Positions 1-41,200 of a DNA stretch of 64,000 nt are shown one piece after another (positions within the stretch are counted from its first letter, which is position 1; the number at the start of each line of letters is the position of its first letter). Origin of the DNA: Procambarus clarkii (lineage: Eukaryota > Arthropoda > Malacostraca > Decapoda > Cambaridae); the NCBI RefSeq assembly GCF_040958095.1, contig NC_091217.1:7421344-7485343 (forward strand), in the 5' to 3' direction. A program made the translations under genes and the position numbers. A model generated the notes under the pieces. That model saw nothing but the letters and a program-made list of their open reading frames with translations. It made no database searches and had not been told where the DNA came from.

Positions 1-559
1 TTAAGACTGAAAACACTGCACTTGCCTCACTTAGGAGGCTGGTTATGAAACGGACTTTGTTTTTGCGAGCTTTGATACCCTGTAAGTTTGCAAATATGAA
101 CGATATTATCATATTTGTGGAAGTGCTAAGTATCTTGCTTGTGTTCATATCTGTGGCTCTAGTGTGAGGTGCTACTGTGTTTCTGTCCTTGACTAACATT
201 TGACGGAGTTAGTGGTAGAGCCTTGACATTTCTTTCCCGGGAATATTGAATTGTGGCAGATTTCAAGTCTTTTTTTTCGGGGGTGGGGGGGGGGGGGGGA
301 GGAGGAGGAGGAAGGCATTCATTTGGTTTTATTTGCTTTGTCCCATCCCCCGGGACATGAAATTCTTCTCAGCCTCTGTCATAGCATTCTTTCTTATTTA
401 GTGATTTGGTGCAATAGTGTTTTTATAACACTAAAGTTACTAGGGGGAATATCTGCCTGATGAAGCTTTATTATAAAATATACATGTTGATGTATTTCTT
501 TAATTTCATTGAGTTTATACTTCTCTGCTGTTTGAATTGCTGCTTATTTATTTATTAAT

Positions 560-800
560 TTTCGTCGTCGAGGATGAGTCTGTACTTGTGGTTATCGAGG
601 TCCCCTTAGATCAACTTCTGACTTTCTCCAGGATGCAACCCACAACAATGGTCCATCTCCAGAGTATTTTACTGGTAGGTGAACTATCTTACAGCATCAG
701 GTGAAAATACACGTGCCCAACTGTTTCTGTCCTCGAGGATTAAACCCAGGTCCCTCGTTTGTGAGTCAAGAATGTAGAGCACTGTGCTACAGGACCCACG
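560..800 (-). mobile_element. tRNA-derived SINE (family 1)
   Basis: On the minus strand a tRNA-like head with a B-box-like GGGTTTAATCC is followed by a body ending near TATCGAGGTCCCCTTAGATC. Related copies lie at 8560-8790, 58990-59150 and 62815-62945, sharing the body blocks CAGGATGCAAC and TTACTGCTAGGTGAGCAGA. Confidence 0.55.
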
Positions 801-852
801 TTATTATACTAGACTCTCATTACACAGCGCTATACAAATCAATTTCTTTCTT

Positions 853-962
853 TATTGTGCACCTCATACCCATCCCGTGGGCGGTGGTGTAAAGGGTTAC
901 AGGGGCACATAATCGGTTAAGGAACTGAACCCCCTAGTTCCTTTAGCTAAGCAAATAACAAT
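853..962 (+). repeat. Dispersed repeat, copy 1 (GTGGGCGGT family)
   Basis: A block of about 110 bp with CATACCCATCCCGTGGGCGG and TTTAGCTAAGCAA. It matches 59264-59372 closely in the same order and orientation, 58 kb away. Confidence 0.6.
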
Positions 963-2690
963 CTTTTGAACGCTATACAAGATGCAGTAGATCATATTGC
1001 GCGTGCGGCTATCTCTTGTAAGGAAGCTATCAAGGTGTGTAGTTCTCGTAGCCAGAGTAGTAAAGTAGCCTATCTGCTCCATGATAGGCTACTATCATGA
1101 AGCCTACTATGGTAGGCTACCACACACAAACAAATTGTGTAACTTAAATTTCTTACTATTCAAATATATATTTTGGCAGTGGGGTTTTAACTAAAATATT
1201 TAACCTGTGCCGCATTGCTTAATCAATGATATAATTTGTGGTGTCCCTTTGTGTTATATGCTCACTAATGCTATCCCTGCCAATTTTTGGTTACGTATTA
1301 AAAATTTTCTTTGTTAAAATACTTTCTAAATACAATACAGTATAACAAACTTATAGTAATTAACAAGTAAATAGATATCATAACAAACATGTAAAATTGG
1401 AAATAGGAACAAGAACATCAACAGTAACAGAAAACAAAAATGATGAGAACATGAATTATGTAAGATATAGGTTTCTACTAACAAACTGAGCTTCCCTCGG
1501 AAAACCCTGTATGAACCAAGGATATACAATATATAACATTGCATTATAACATTCTGAATAAACAAAGATGTATAATATTAGTATATACAGCATATATATA
1601 TACTGTATGATATATCTACTGCATATAATATAGCAAGAGTAAAATGTTCAACAAAAAGTACAGGTACTAGTATGCTGAGCTGGACCATGGCAACCTTAAA
1701 GGATCGCCATCTGAGATTATCCCATGGCAACACTGCTTCCACTTTTTACCCGAAAATGGGATGACAGCATGATGTTGTAGGTGTTTTTATTTTATGGGAA
1801 GCTGTGTTAGTATCAGGGAAGGGGTGGTGTATGGATGCGTGCATAAAAACCGATAAAATGTGTGAATTGATGCCATTAACGCCCAGTCATTATGCCTGAT
1901 GGGGCTACTTGATTGGTATATTAATGATTCGCAATGTTAATTAGGCATCAAAGCTATTAAATAACTTGTCGTGAGCTTGCTAAAAATGCACTAATGTCAG
2001 TAAGTCATCCACTGGTTTATTCCAAAAATATTTAATGATAGTTTAGATTTATTCTTAACAATTAAGCTTTTTGCCTGAAGGACAGAAGTCAAGTATGCTG
2101 GATGAACAACAGATTATATTCTGGTACTGAGTAATGGTATTCAATACAGTGTATTGATATTAAGGAGTGTACCAGCACAACTTTCACAATGTATACATAA
2201 TTTTCACAACTGTTTTTTATAACAAGAACTATGCAACAAACTTATTATGAGGTTGATGGGTTGAATGTACAAATAATATTATCAACCCTACAGCAGTACA
2301 TAAGGAAATGTCATTAACATCTGCAACAATAATAGTTAAATAATTACCAGCTTCGACAGTTTTCTTGTAATCAGCGAATTATCGTTATTAATTGTCATTT
2401 GAAGCAGAGAACATTACCATCGAGAAAGTTTAAGTTCATTAATATTTGCTTCTATCACAGAATAATATTTCATAACAAAATCTGCAACATTCATAAATAT
2501 AAAATCTTTAATTAAAGAACAATAAATATTTAAATTGTAAAATATGTGAACACCATATATGTTTGTAAACAAATTTATGTTTACAGATAATGAAGTAGCA
2601 CATTCAGTTTTTTTGTTTAGCAAAAAAAAAAGTTTAAATAAAATTTATGTAAACATTAAGGAAGAGAATTGGTGATTACCGTTGTAGAGT
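963..2690. other. A/T-rich stretch, no gene recognised
   Basis: No family-like ORF seen. It contains an imperfect inverted repeat of GTAGCCTA/TAGGCTAC near 1065-1125 and short TA runs near 1590. Confidence 0.5.
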
Positions 2691-2692
2691 GA

Positions 2693-2797
2693 AGGAGTAG
2701 ATAGTTGGTAGTACTGTGTTAGTGTAGGAGTAGATAGTTGGTAGTACTGTGTTAGTGTAGGAGTAGATAGTTGGTAGTACTGTGTTAGTGAAGGAGT
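2693..2797. repeat. 33-bp tandem repeat, 3 copies
   Basis: Units starting AGGAGTAGATAGTTGG at 2693, 2726 and 2759 are almost identical. Confidence 0.9.
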
Positions 2798-4597
2798 CTC
2801 ATCCACTACTGAACCCCTCAACTAACATTTGAAGTCTTCTTAATAATGTACAACTTTAAATATTAAAATATTATAGTTGTTGTAATGTTATGCTCTAAAA
2901 TAGCGTTGTACTATATTTTGTTTTACTAAACCATTCAGGCAAGAATGACTAGTCTAATTTAGCTACTTCTAATTTAATATTATATATTTGACATCCAATG
3001 TGCCCAATACAGCACTGGATTACTGTACTGTATATGGAAGAAGAAATGTTATAAACATATCGTATAATCACACGGTCGTAAACATTAAATTTATATAATT
3101 AAAATCGACTCATTTTCATATTTTAAATATTTTACTTTAAAGTAATTATTGTATATTTGATATCAGAAAACTGAGAATTATACCAATGAATTAAATTATG
3201 TCAGAATATTGTCATATCTTATGAATGAATTTGATCATTTGATAGCTGGTCGAAAGTAAACCAATTTAATTGTCAGTCATCGATGTTAACTAAGGGACCT
3301 GCGAAATACTGACTTTACTAAACTAAATTGTGAATGGAGGAAACATTCAAGACGTATCGTAGGAAACCATCCTCGCACTCTTTGCAATATCTTGCTGCTT
3401 AACCTGATGTCCATACCTAAACTTGAAGAAATAATTCAAAAGGTGAATGATAGCCTTTTGTTTGAAGGAAATTTCTTATCCAGCGAATAAAAAGTCTTAT
3501 TTTTTCAACAATTCGCTTATCACTGTCCAATCTAACTTTGGTAGAAATATAACGCGATTGAAAGGAAATACTGTACAACATAAGCTGGATATCTGACATT
3601 ATTAAGGAATTTATGTTTATAAAGAGATGTCTTGTTGGCAAGCATTTTAAATTCTGCTGAAATTCGATTCATGTTACATGAACTATGTGTTCAAAGGGAT
3701 TTTGATCCGGGAAAGTCTCTGAATCTGATGATGTAAAATTAAGAGGCAGTGAACATTTTTTATAATTTAATATAGTGTTTTTTTTTAGTTTTATGCAATA
3801 TATATATATTTTCTATAGTTATTTGTTATGCCTCTTGTCTTGTACAGACATGAAAGGGTGCACCATAAATCCTAACGAAAAAAATATTTTCTCCTTACTG
3901 AACAACGTGTCAACTCAGCATTGCCATGCATCAACTTCAACGATAAACTTGCAAGGAAAATATACAATAGTGGAGTACAAGTTACAGTAATACATAAACT
4001 GCCAAAATTGTGTAAAGAGAGCATGAAGGATTACATACAGTAAAGATACCAACATGGAATAAAAACCGATCAGGCTATAACTAAGTTGGTTAGACCTGCC
4101 TGAAGGCCTTACCACTGTGGCCAGGAGCGGTGTTCCTGGGGGAATAAGGCATCTGTGTTATAGAATATAACAAAATCCGACCATCATAAAAAAATTCCAA
4201 TAACTTAGCACAAAATTTACAAGTATGTATTAAAGGTGTGCACGAGACAATGGCAACAACAAAAATTTGAGGACATATAAAACAATGTATAAAATTCTTA
4301 ACAGTAGGGACTCTGTGTGCAGGAAATGACCTGACACTTGTGTTCAACAAATATGACACTAAATAGCACCAATACGTGTCATAAAGTTTAACGAAAAAAT
4401 TTACTGTGGATAAAGAGCAAAATTCTTCTAAAAAATTGTCAACTTCAGTTTGTGTGAGTATTATTTTAAATATATGTGGCCCTCTTATGTATGTCAAACA
4501 CCTCCAAACAGCATCTACAATTTATGAAAGCCTGGATTCAAGAGGATTAAACAGCTGAATTTGTTGTTTTGCATTCAAGGCATATTCCACTACCGCC
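2798..4597. other. Probable 3' flank of the claudin-like gene, A/T-rich
   Basis: Lies downstream of the stop codon at 4598 on the minus strand. No other gene was recognised. The ORFs here are short and without familiar motifs. Confidence 0.4.
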
Positions 4598-32912
<28,315 letters not shown>

Positions 32913-33017
32913 CCTGTTTGACACTGGTCGTGCGCCTGCCAAGACCCCGTCCTCCACCCCTGGCGGTGCCGCGTGCCCCTTCCGCAACACTCGTACCTCT
33001 TGTTCTTAGGTTGCTTA

Positions 33018-33266
33018 AGATTTATTCACGAAAGCACTTACGAACCTGTACATCTTTTCTCAATCTTTGGCGGCTTTGTTTACCATTATTAAACAGTTGA
33101 TGAGCTCCGAAGCACCTGGAGGCTGTTTATAACAATAACAACAGTTGAATGGGAAGTTTTCATGCTTGTAAACTGTTTAATAAATGTAACCAAAGCCGTC
33201 AAAGATTGAGGAAAGATGTACACGTTCGTAAGTGCTTGCGTAAGTGCTTTCATGAATCTGGCTCCA
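33018..33266. mobile_element. MITE family A, copy 2, upstream of claudin-like gene
   Basis: TTCACGAAAGCACTTACGAA and its inverted end AAGTGCTTTCATGAATCTGG bound the same interior as 12296-12540. It begins 105 bp upstream of the ATG on the gene's strand, so it lies in the 5' UTR or promoter. Confidence 0.8.
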
Positions 33267-33277
33267 GCTACTGGCAA

Positions 33278-33347
33278 TAAAACGTTCCAAGTAGCACGGG
33301 CTAGGGTGAGCCCGTAGTGGACTTACCTGGCACAGGAGCGGGGCTGT
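33278..33347 (-). repeat. Double-hairpin element, copy 7 (minus)
   Basis: GTTCCAAGTAGCACGGGCTA, GGGTGAGCCCGTAGTGG and CCTGGCACAGGAGCGGGGCT, abutting the end of MITE A. Confidence 0.7.
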
Positions 33348-33884
33348 AACTTGACTGTAACTTTAAGTTACAGTCAAGTTACTGTACCTCCTCACCCGTC
33401 ACATTATACCTCTCCTGCTCCAATGTTTTCACATTGTACCATTTTTAGCTGTAAAAAAAAAATCCCTGCCCTTGTGTGGCAGTGCACAACAGAAAGTCGA
33501 TTTTACATATTCATACATTAAAACATTGACTGTAACCATGATATTATATATGTGCTTCAGCCTACAGTTTAGACCTATTGTCTTGTGTATGACCCTCTGT
33601 CCTGTGTGACAGTGAATACCAGCATTATCCTCACTTTAATAAGACTTAATTGAAAATTTTGTCAATAAAGATGTTAATAATAATAATGTAATTTCCGCAA
33701 ACTTTTTTCATTGCTATCTATATGTATCAGCTAAATAGGAATATATTAATTCCTCCTCTATTATGGCTAATCATTATGCAAAGTTTCCTTATAATTTGCT
33801 AATGGTTTGATTGCTTAGAACAGGATTAAGCTTGTTAAGCTCATCGAAGTACTGCCTAGGCTGTACCCACAACAATTGACTAAT

Positions 33885-34072
33885 ACCTAGCCCAACTGGA
33901 CGGAAGAACGACGGTCTCGTTTCATACAGGTCGGCGTTCAATCCCCGACCATCCAAGTGGTTGGGCACCATTTCTTCCCCTCCTCATCCCAAATCCTTAT
34001 CCTGACCCCTAATTCCCAGTGCTATATAGTCGAAATGGTTTGGCGCTTTCCCCTGATAGTTCCCTTCTCTTC
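33885..34072 (+). mobile_element. tRNA-derived SINE (family 2), best copy
   Basis: The head has acceptor-like GCCCAAC/GTTGGGC followed by ACCA, and a T-arm GTCGG...TTCAATCC...CCGAC. The body is CCCAAATCCTTATCCTGACC, CAGTGCTATATAGTCG and GGCGCTTTCCCCTGATAG. Confidence 0.7.
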
Positions 34073-34247
34073 TTGATTTATACATTTGTAGTCCTTCATG
34101 TACTTTAAGATGGCAGCACGATCCTGTGTTCCTATAATTAAGATGCTTAATATAAGGCAACATTTTAGGCAGGATTTGTTTTTTACAAATACTGTACCGT
34201 GTTGTGATACAATCGCAGGACTGTGCAAAGCTAGCTATAGCCGCTGC

Positions 34248-34632
34248 AACCCATCCTCGACTCAAGTCCATTACATTCAGCGGTCGACCCCACAGACGCA
34301 TTCATAAATTTTAACATGCTGTTCATTCAAAACGAGAATTTTCTCAAGTATAAATTAATATTATAATATATTAGCATATTATGTATAAATAGGCATAGAT
34401 TAGGTTAGGTCAGGTGTTTAGGTTCTGTTGGCGATTATTTGTATTTGTAGTACGTGGGTGAAGCATTTACAGCGTTGTGGTTCGAACAAAATTCGTCAGT
34501 GAAGCACTTGTTCCGGATATGTTCGAACGTCAGCAGTTGTGAGTCGTGTGTAAACCGCTTTTCATTAATAAACAGGGGGTTTGGCGGGTGCATGGATTCA
34601 CTTTTGGATCTTTGTTTGGAGGACGGGCTGAG
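34248..34632 (+). mobile_element. MITE family F, copy 1 (about 385 bp)
   Basis: Starts CAACCCATCCTCGACTC and ends GGAGGACGGGCTG, short imperfect TIRs. The interior carries TTGGCGATTATTTGTATTTG and TTCCGGATATGTTCGAACGT. Confidence 0.75.
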
Positions 34633-34711
34633 CCAGATAACCATTGACTGAAGCAATGTCCGATCATTGCTTCGAAGATGGGACACGTATTCTGAGTCAG
34701 GTCGGTCAATA

Positions 34712-35098
34712 ATCAACCCGTCCTCGACTCAAGTCCATTACATTCAGCGGTCAACCCCACAGACGCATTCATAAATTTTAACACGCTGTTCATTCAAAAC
34801 AAGAATTTTCGCAAGTATAAATTAAATTAATATTATAATATATTAGCATATTGTGTATATATAGGCATAGGATAGGTGTTTAGGTTCTGTTGGCGATTAT
34901 TTGTATTTGTAGTACGTGGGTGAAGCATTTATAGCGTTGTGATTCGAACAAAATTCGTCAGTGAAGCACTTGTTCCGGATATGTTCAAACGTCAGCAGTT
35001 GTGAGTCGTGTGTAAACCGTTTTTCATTCATAAACAGGGGGTTTGGCGGGTGCATGGAATCACTTTTGGGTCTTTGTTTGGAGGACGGGCTGCAATAA
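34712..35098 (+). mobile_element. MITE family F, copy 2, with CAATAAT duplication
   Basis: The element runs 34719-35091 with ends CAACCCGTCCTCG and GAGGACGGGCTG. CAATAAT lies directly on both sides, a 7-bp target duplication of the same size as for MITE C. Confidence 0.8.
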
Positions 35099-35099
35099 T

Positions 35100-35388
35100 A
35101 CAGCCCGTCCTGCAAAGATTGCAGTCTCCGTGGTGTAGTGGTAAGACACTCGCCTGGCGTTCCGCGAGCGCTATGTCATGGGTTCGTATCCTGGCCGGGG
35201 AGGATTTAATGGGCGCAATTCCTTAACTGTAGCCTCTGTTTAACGCAACAGTAAAATGTGTACTTGGATGAAAAAACGATTCTTCGCGGCAGGGGATCGT
35301 ATTCCAGGGACCATAGGATTAAGGACTTGCCCGAAACGCTACGCGTACTAGTGGCTGTACAAGAATGTAACAACTCTTGTATATATCT

Positions 35389-35439
<51 letters not shown>

Positions 35440-35797
35440 TCCCAAAGGGATTCCATGCGCCCGCCAACCCCCCTGTTTATGAATGAAAAACGGTTTACAC
35501 ACGACTCACAACTTATTTCGTTCGAACACTTCCGGAACAAGTGTTTCACTGACGAATTTTGTTCGAATCACAGCATTGTAAATGCTTCACCCACGTACTG
35601 CAAATACAAAAAATAATCACCAACAGAACCTAAACACCTAACTTAACCTAACTAATGCCTAAATGTGCACAATATGCTAATGTATAATAATATCAATACT
35701 TATTGGAGAAAATTCCTGTTTTAAATGAACAGCATGTTCATTTGATAAGACATATTGATAAATGCGTCTTTGGGTTGACCGCTGGAGGGAATGGACT
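35100..35797 (-). mobile_element. MITE family F, copy 3, inverted and split by a SINE
   Basis: The first about 20 bp (CAGCCCGTCCTGCAAAGATT) lie before the SINE. The rest resumes after its poly(A) at GATCCCAAAGGG and runs to GAGGACTGGTTG at about 35797. AAAGAT occurs on both sides of the SINE. Confidence 0.75.
35116..35440 (+). mobile_element. Full-length tRNA-derived SINE (family 4) with poly(A)
   Basis: A-box-like TGGTGTAGTGG and B-box-like GGTTCGTATCC in a tRNA-like head, then a body of about 190 bp, the shared core CGAAACGCTACGCGTACTAG, CTTGTATATATCTC and about 48 A. The long pure tail indicates a recent insertion. Confidence 0.85.
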
Positions 35798-36719
35798 GAG
35801 GACTGGTTGCAGCGTGATATTATATTATGTACTCACACAACCCAATGTACCTTTTTAAATATAAATAAATAAAATAATTTTTTAACAAGCTTAGGTAAAC
35901 ACAGCAATGTGCTGCTACATTTGAAAGAATACAAAAAAGTGTGAAATAAATTACTCGCACCGACCGGTGAGAGTATCCCACAAAATCAACAACAACAGTG
36001 TTCAGAACAGCTATTTACAGATCACATAAAAAATTATTTTATTTGTTTTATACTCGCAAAATGTTTAAACTAAGATAAACAATCCTATCAAAATGAATAT
36101 AGTTTTAAATTACTTTAAAAAATAAGCCTGGAAAAATTACAGTGATGAGAATAAGTAAGATTATTACAGGCAAATTGTCTTGTGTGTGAGGCGGATGGTA
36201 CATCTTAGACGGGTCCCGCACCACCCGGCACCCCTTCTGTCTACTGTCCCGTCACTGTCCACTACTCCACTTGCCTGTATTTTTCACCTGCCAGTACTGT
36301 CCATTAACCAATGTTGTCAGAACTGTCCACCAGCCAATACTGTCCATCTGCCGGGTTGTCGGAACTGTCCACCAGCCAATACTGTCCATCTGCAGGGTTG
36401 TCTACCTGTCACTAGACTACTGTCCACCAGCCTGCCAAGTATTGTGAAGGAGAAGCAAACATTTGGTCTTGCTGCAGTGCTTGTTATATAAAGCAGACAC
36501 GGTAATCCTAGCCACATCCTTGTAGGCCTTAATGGTGGAGATTGAGTAGGTTTAGCTATAATAATTTTGGTATATTATCGTGACCAGTAAAATAATGTAC
36601 CGGAGTGTATTTACCCTGCGGGTCACTATTTCTTTAGTGACCTCGACGAGGACAGGAAGCCGACGGCTTGTCTTTGGAGACTTTGTACCCAAGATGGTTC
36701 ACCAATGGATTTTAAAACC

Positions 36720-36850
36720 TTCCTTACACAGTCTAATCTAACAGTATATATATATAAACTATATATATATACATAATATATATATATATAATATATAATA
36801 ATATATATATATAAACTATATATAACTTAATATATAGTTAACAATTTAGA
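36720..36850. repeat. Interrupted TA-rich tract
   Basis: ATATATATAAACTATATATA-type sequence with partial symmetry. Confidence 0.7.
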
Positions 36851-38236
36851 AAAAAAATTGTTGGAATGTCTAGGATTTAACTGTACAAATAACACTAATT
36901 GGATTGCTGCTAATAATTAAATTGATGGGTTAAGTAGTGCCAGAGTGTATTTAGCTGTGGTGGTGTTAAGAGTTTATAAGTACAGTAACATTTTGTACTC
37001 TGTTATAATACTGGGAATGACTTTGTTGTTTCATTAGCTAAGAAAGAATATCAAATTTTGTCCATTGGCAGAATTTTTACTTGGGCGAGTTCTAGTGAGA
37101 TTAGATTGGGATTATATTGATATCTAAGTTCAAACAAATATCCTATTTTGAGGGCTCTACATTCATTTGCATAGCAAATGCCCATATGAATATTACTTCT
37201 ATTGCTCATTATTAATAGACTAGTGAAATAGCTTAAAATAAACCAGGCTATTTTCCCATAAATAATTATATAATTAGTAAAGCTATTTTCTGTGATGTAA
37301 TTTAGCTCATGTCTGGCCATTGTTCTGTGATTGGAAATTTACCCACTGTCTTCCTTAATACTGATATTTCTGTTGAACTGGCAAGTTTTGCAGCTTTAGT
37401 GTAAAGAATGATATACATTAATTGTTAAATTGTCTTATTTTACTCTTTTTGTTATTATATCGTTTTGGGATTTAGGTCTGTGGTCAGGTACTATAACGAA
37501 TTAGGTTATTTAACACCATTTGTGTGTACAGTATTTGTCAGAGGCAGGGGCAGATCACCCAATAGGCTGACTTGGCCATGGCCTAGGGTCTGCCAACACC
37601 AGATGGCCCACCTGCGGTCTATATGTATGAGTTTAATCTTTGAATAGCCACACTGACTATAAGGTGGGGCCCATTTAGTTGTTTTGGCCCTAGGGCTCAA
37701 AAACACATTGTCTCTGGTGAGAGGTGCTTCTGTTGGGTGCATTACATGATAAAAACCATGTTGAGGTGATGGTAAGATTTGCTTACAATTTTGCTTTTCT
37801 GTTTAGTCATGGTTCTGCAATAGTTTCCTATTATTAGGAAGAGGAAACCAGTTAGCCTCTGCATATTCAGGTCCCCCAAGCCAAGGACAACGTTGTCCAC
37901 AGTCGTATAACCTGATACTGGCTAGTTCTAACCATGTGAAACATATTTGCTGAGTAACATGCATATCATCCTCTCCAGCCAAATTAGGAATATACATTTC
38001 TGCCTCACTTGGTCTTCAACAATGAATCCACACCCCTTAATACATTGACTTGTTAGAACTTCCAGCCCGTAAGTGAGCAATTTCGGCTGTGTTGGGGACT
38101 TGGTCCACAAAAGAAAACAAAATCAGCTTAGGTACATTAAGCATCATCTAATTATACTGTATTTTATTACATAATAGGTCTACTGCAAATATCTTATAAT
38201 CTATTTTGGTTATCTGATATGGCATATTCTTTACAG
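36851..38236. other. Upstream region of MRPL9, no exon identified
   Basis: The MRPL9 promoter and any 5' UTR exon should lie here or just before. No coding motif was recognised. 37800-38110 reads in part on the minus strand but matches nothing I know. Confidence 0.4.
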
Positions 38237-41200
38237 ATGCTTCATTCTGTGGTGCAAAGTCTGGCAGGTTTCCACCTCAGCCAGCCAGGTTTGGGAGTAG
38301 CTGCAAGAGCATTGATTACCAAGGATATCAAGGCCAAGGCTTGTACTGGCCCCCTTCTTCAGCAAGTTCGAGTCAGTCACTGTGGCTTTAATTTTATTAA
38401 TGATAATTTAATCCCCAAAGAAGTAACATTTATATATCTACAAAAGTGTGAAGAGTTTAAAAACCAATTCTCAATTTATTGCAGAACCTGGCACTAATAG
38501 ATACACAATGTTAAAAATAATAATATTTATAAAATGTTAAACCATTTGTCTTAATAATGCTAGATGGCAGCCTATTCCACTTATTCACAATCATATATTC
38601 AAACCAGTACTTTTCTACATTCCTCCTAAAACAAAGTTGATCAAACTTGTATCCATTATTGCAGGTGCTTACATGTTCCAAGAGTCTCGGAACCCTTATT
38701 TAAATGCCTAATCCATTTGGAAAACTTTTTTTTTTTTTTTTTGTAATATCCATAACCTACTTTTCCTATATTAAACTTTTCTATCCAGACTGTTGCCTCC
38801 CCAACCTCATAATTGTTTACATATATAAAAACTGTCGAGTTAAATAGTAAAGTTCTATTTTTCTTGTCTTCTGAAACTTCCTCTTTGAGAATGCGGTTTC
38901 ATTTGTTCACTACATTGTGTGACTGAGCCTCCTGCTTATTGGTATGGTTTATTTACAGACAACATTCATATTAAAGCGTAGAACAAAAGTTGAATTGGCC
39001 AAAGCTCATAAGGGACTTACCAGCAGAAGACTGAAGGCACGCCATTTTGTGTATGACTTGGTTGAAGCCACAAATAGCAGGAAACAAGACCCAGTCAAAG
39101 TAATTCTCATGGACTCTGTAGATGGTAAGTAGACCTTGGGTTTCATTGGTAGGTCTCTGTATTTAATATTACTGTACTTTATAGTTAAAATGTGTGGGGT
39201 GTTTCTTTTTTGCTTTCACGACTGCAATGCGTACGTCGCCAATGTACATGTGGCAGACGCTTCACGAAGCTGTCGGAATTAGCAGAATAGAAAATACGAG
39301 AGCAACCGTACAGGGCCTGGGAGCAAGGTCGAGTTAGAGTCCTTGAGGGTCTCTTCTCAGACTAGCCTCACCTGGTCCTGCTCCACGTTGATCGTTGGAA
39401 TCTCCTCAATGATTTAACACCTTAAGGGACTCCTAGGGTCCTCGTCACATTTATAGTTTGTGACTTATAGGCAACTCTGTGTTGAAGACACTTAGAGCTG
39501 AAGGCTTGTGTAATATTTGCAGTATTCAGAAGTGGTTCAATGGAAACACCGCATAAAGCTTAACAGTAGTTTATTTACTAACTTAACCACTAATACACAG
39601 GGTGCTTGATTTACTTTAGATTGGCGTCAGCAAAGCTATGGTTGTATTAGCGAGACTCTTGACGTCTGGCTAAACGACTCGTATCCACTCGTGGAGAAAC
39701 AACTAACTTAACACAGTTGACAGCCAATCATTAACACGGCAACCTAACTGTCGGTATGCAAAGGGATCACAAGAGTTCCAATCGGATACTCGGTAATGAT
39801 GATATGCAATAAATCAACAACTACACTGTCAATGGGACAGGCAATAACATGCACAATAATATTATCACACAATAACTAAATGTGTGCTGTATGTGAAGCT
39901 CACATTCAACAGACGAGTGAAATGCCGTGATACCACACAGATAAACACGCATACACCATCGATTCACCTATGACCTGTGACAGGTATGAGAAGGTGAGAA
40001 CTGTGGTTGATACCTCAGATCAACACAGACACAATAAACAATGACAAGATCTTGTTGTACTTACAGATAGGTACCTTTTCCTTGCTCACTCACTCACTCA
40101 GGCACATTTATACAAGCACTCGTAGGTGGCCTGACAGCTGGCTTCGCTCGTAGACACGGAGGGTACTTGCAGTAGGGCGGGCTGTATGCTTAACAGACAG
40201 ACACACGCACACCCACTGGCACTGGTGATGAGCAAGGTGGTGACGTCACGTAGTAGTGTGAGGGCGGCGGCGGGCGCTCGAGGCACAGAAGTACAGAGGT
40301 ACTGGGGTACTGAGGTGCACGCTCGGGACGAGTGGCGGCGGCTGTGGTACCATGCAGGTACACTTGTGGTAAAGTCACACACAGGTTACTTAGGCGGCAG
40401 CACTGCCTTAGTTCACTCTTAAGTCACTCACAACGATCTTTGTCACCAGGGGTTACCTGATACCAGTCTGTTTCGCTCTGGAGATTTGTCACTTTAGGCT
40501 TCTGAACGATATATTCACACTCGTGATTCTGGGCGAGTGTGGTAGTATACCGTAGAGACGCTGAGTTAACTTGACAGTGAGGAATAGACGGTGTTCAGTC
40601 TATTGGCCGGTAGACTGAACAGAACACGTCCACTTTGCTAGAGATCCCTCACAAGAATGCCTGAAGCTCAGGGCGTCTTGTGGCACACACAAGGGGATTA
40701 CAATTTGACCAATGGCATTGCAGCAAATGAGCGGGAACCAATCATATTACCTCGTTCGATGAGCAGTAGTAGGAGTGACGTCATGAACACGTCACGAACA
40801 CATCATAGCTGTTATTGTCCATCGCGCCGGTTGACCCCAGAGGTCAGACGCTGCTAGCGTCTCCCCTCTGTCCCACGCTCCACCACCGATGTACTCACTG
40901 ACCCTTTGGTGGCAAGTATACTTAATTCCCTGTATCTACTTCCTGCCTGGACATACGGCGGCCTCCGTATTATGAAAGTGTTCCTGGTTAAGTGGGCATT
41001 CTGGAGATACCCAACATGCCAGGACACTATCCAGGGTTAACAGAAATAGGACCTTGTGCACAAGATCGGTGCACTGTGCACAGTAATGAGCCATTCCAGT
41101 CAGCTGTGGGAGAATCTTGAGAGACACTCTCTCACACAATGGGATAAAAGATATCTCTAACCAGTATAATTATTCTAATTAACTTGTCTCGATAGAGAAA

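Noticed and set aside
3417-3641. 74-aa minus-strand ORF with a basic C-terminus
   Set aside because: Faintly like a LINE or Penelope tail, but with too few matching residues to call.
37803-38110. Minus-strand reading frames upstream of MRPL9
   Set aside because: Interrupted by stops and not matching any family I know. Could be a pseudogene, but not supportable.
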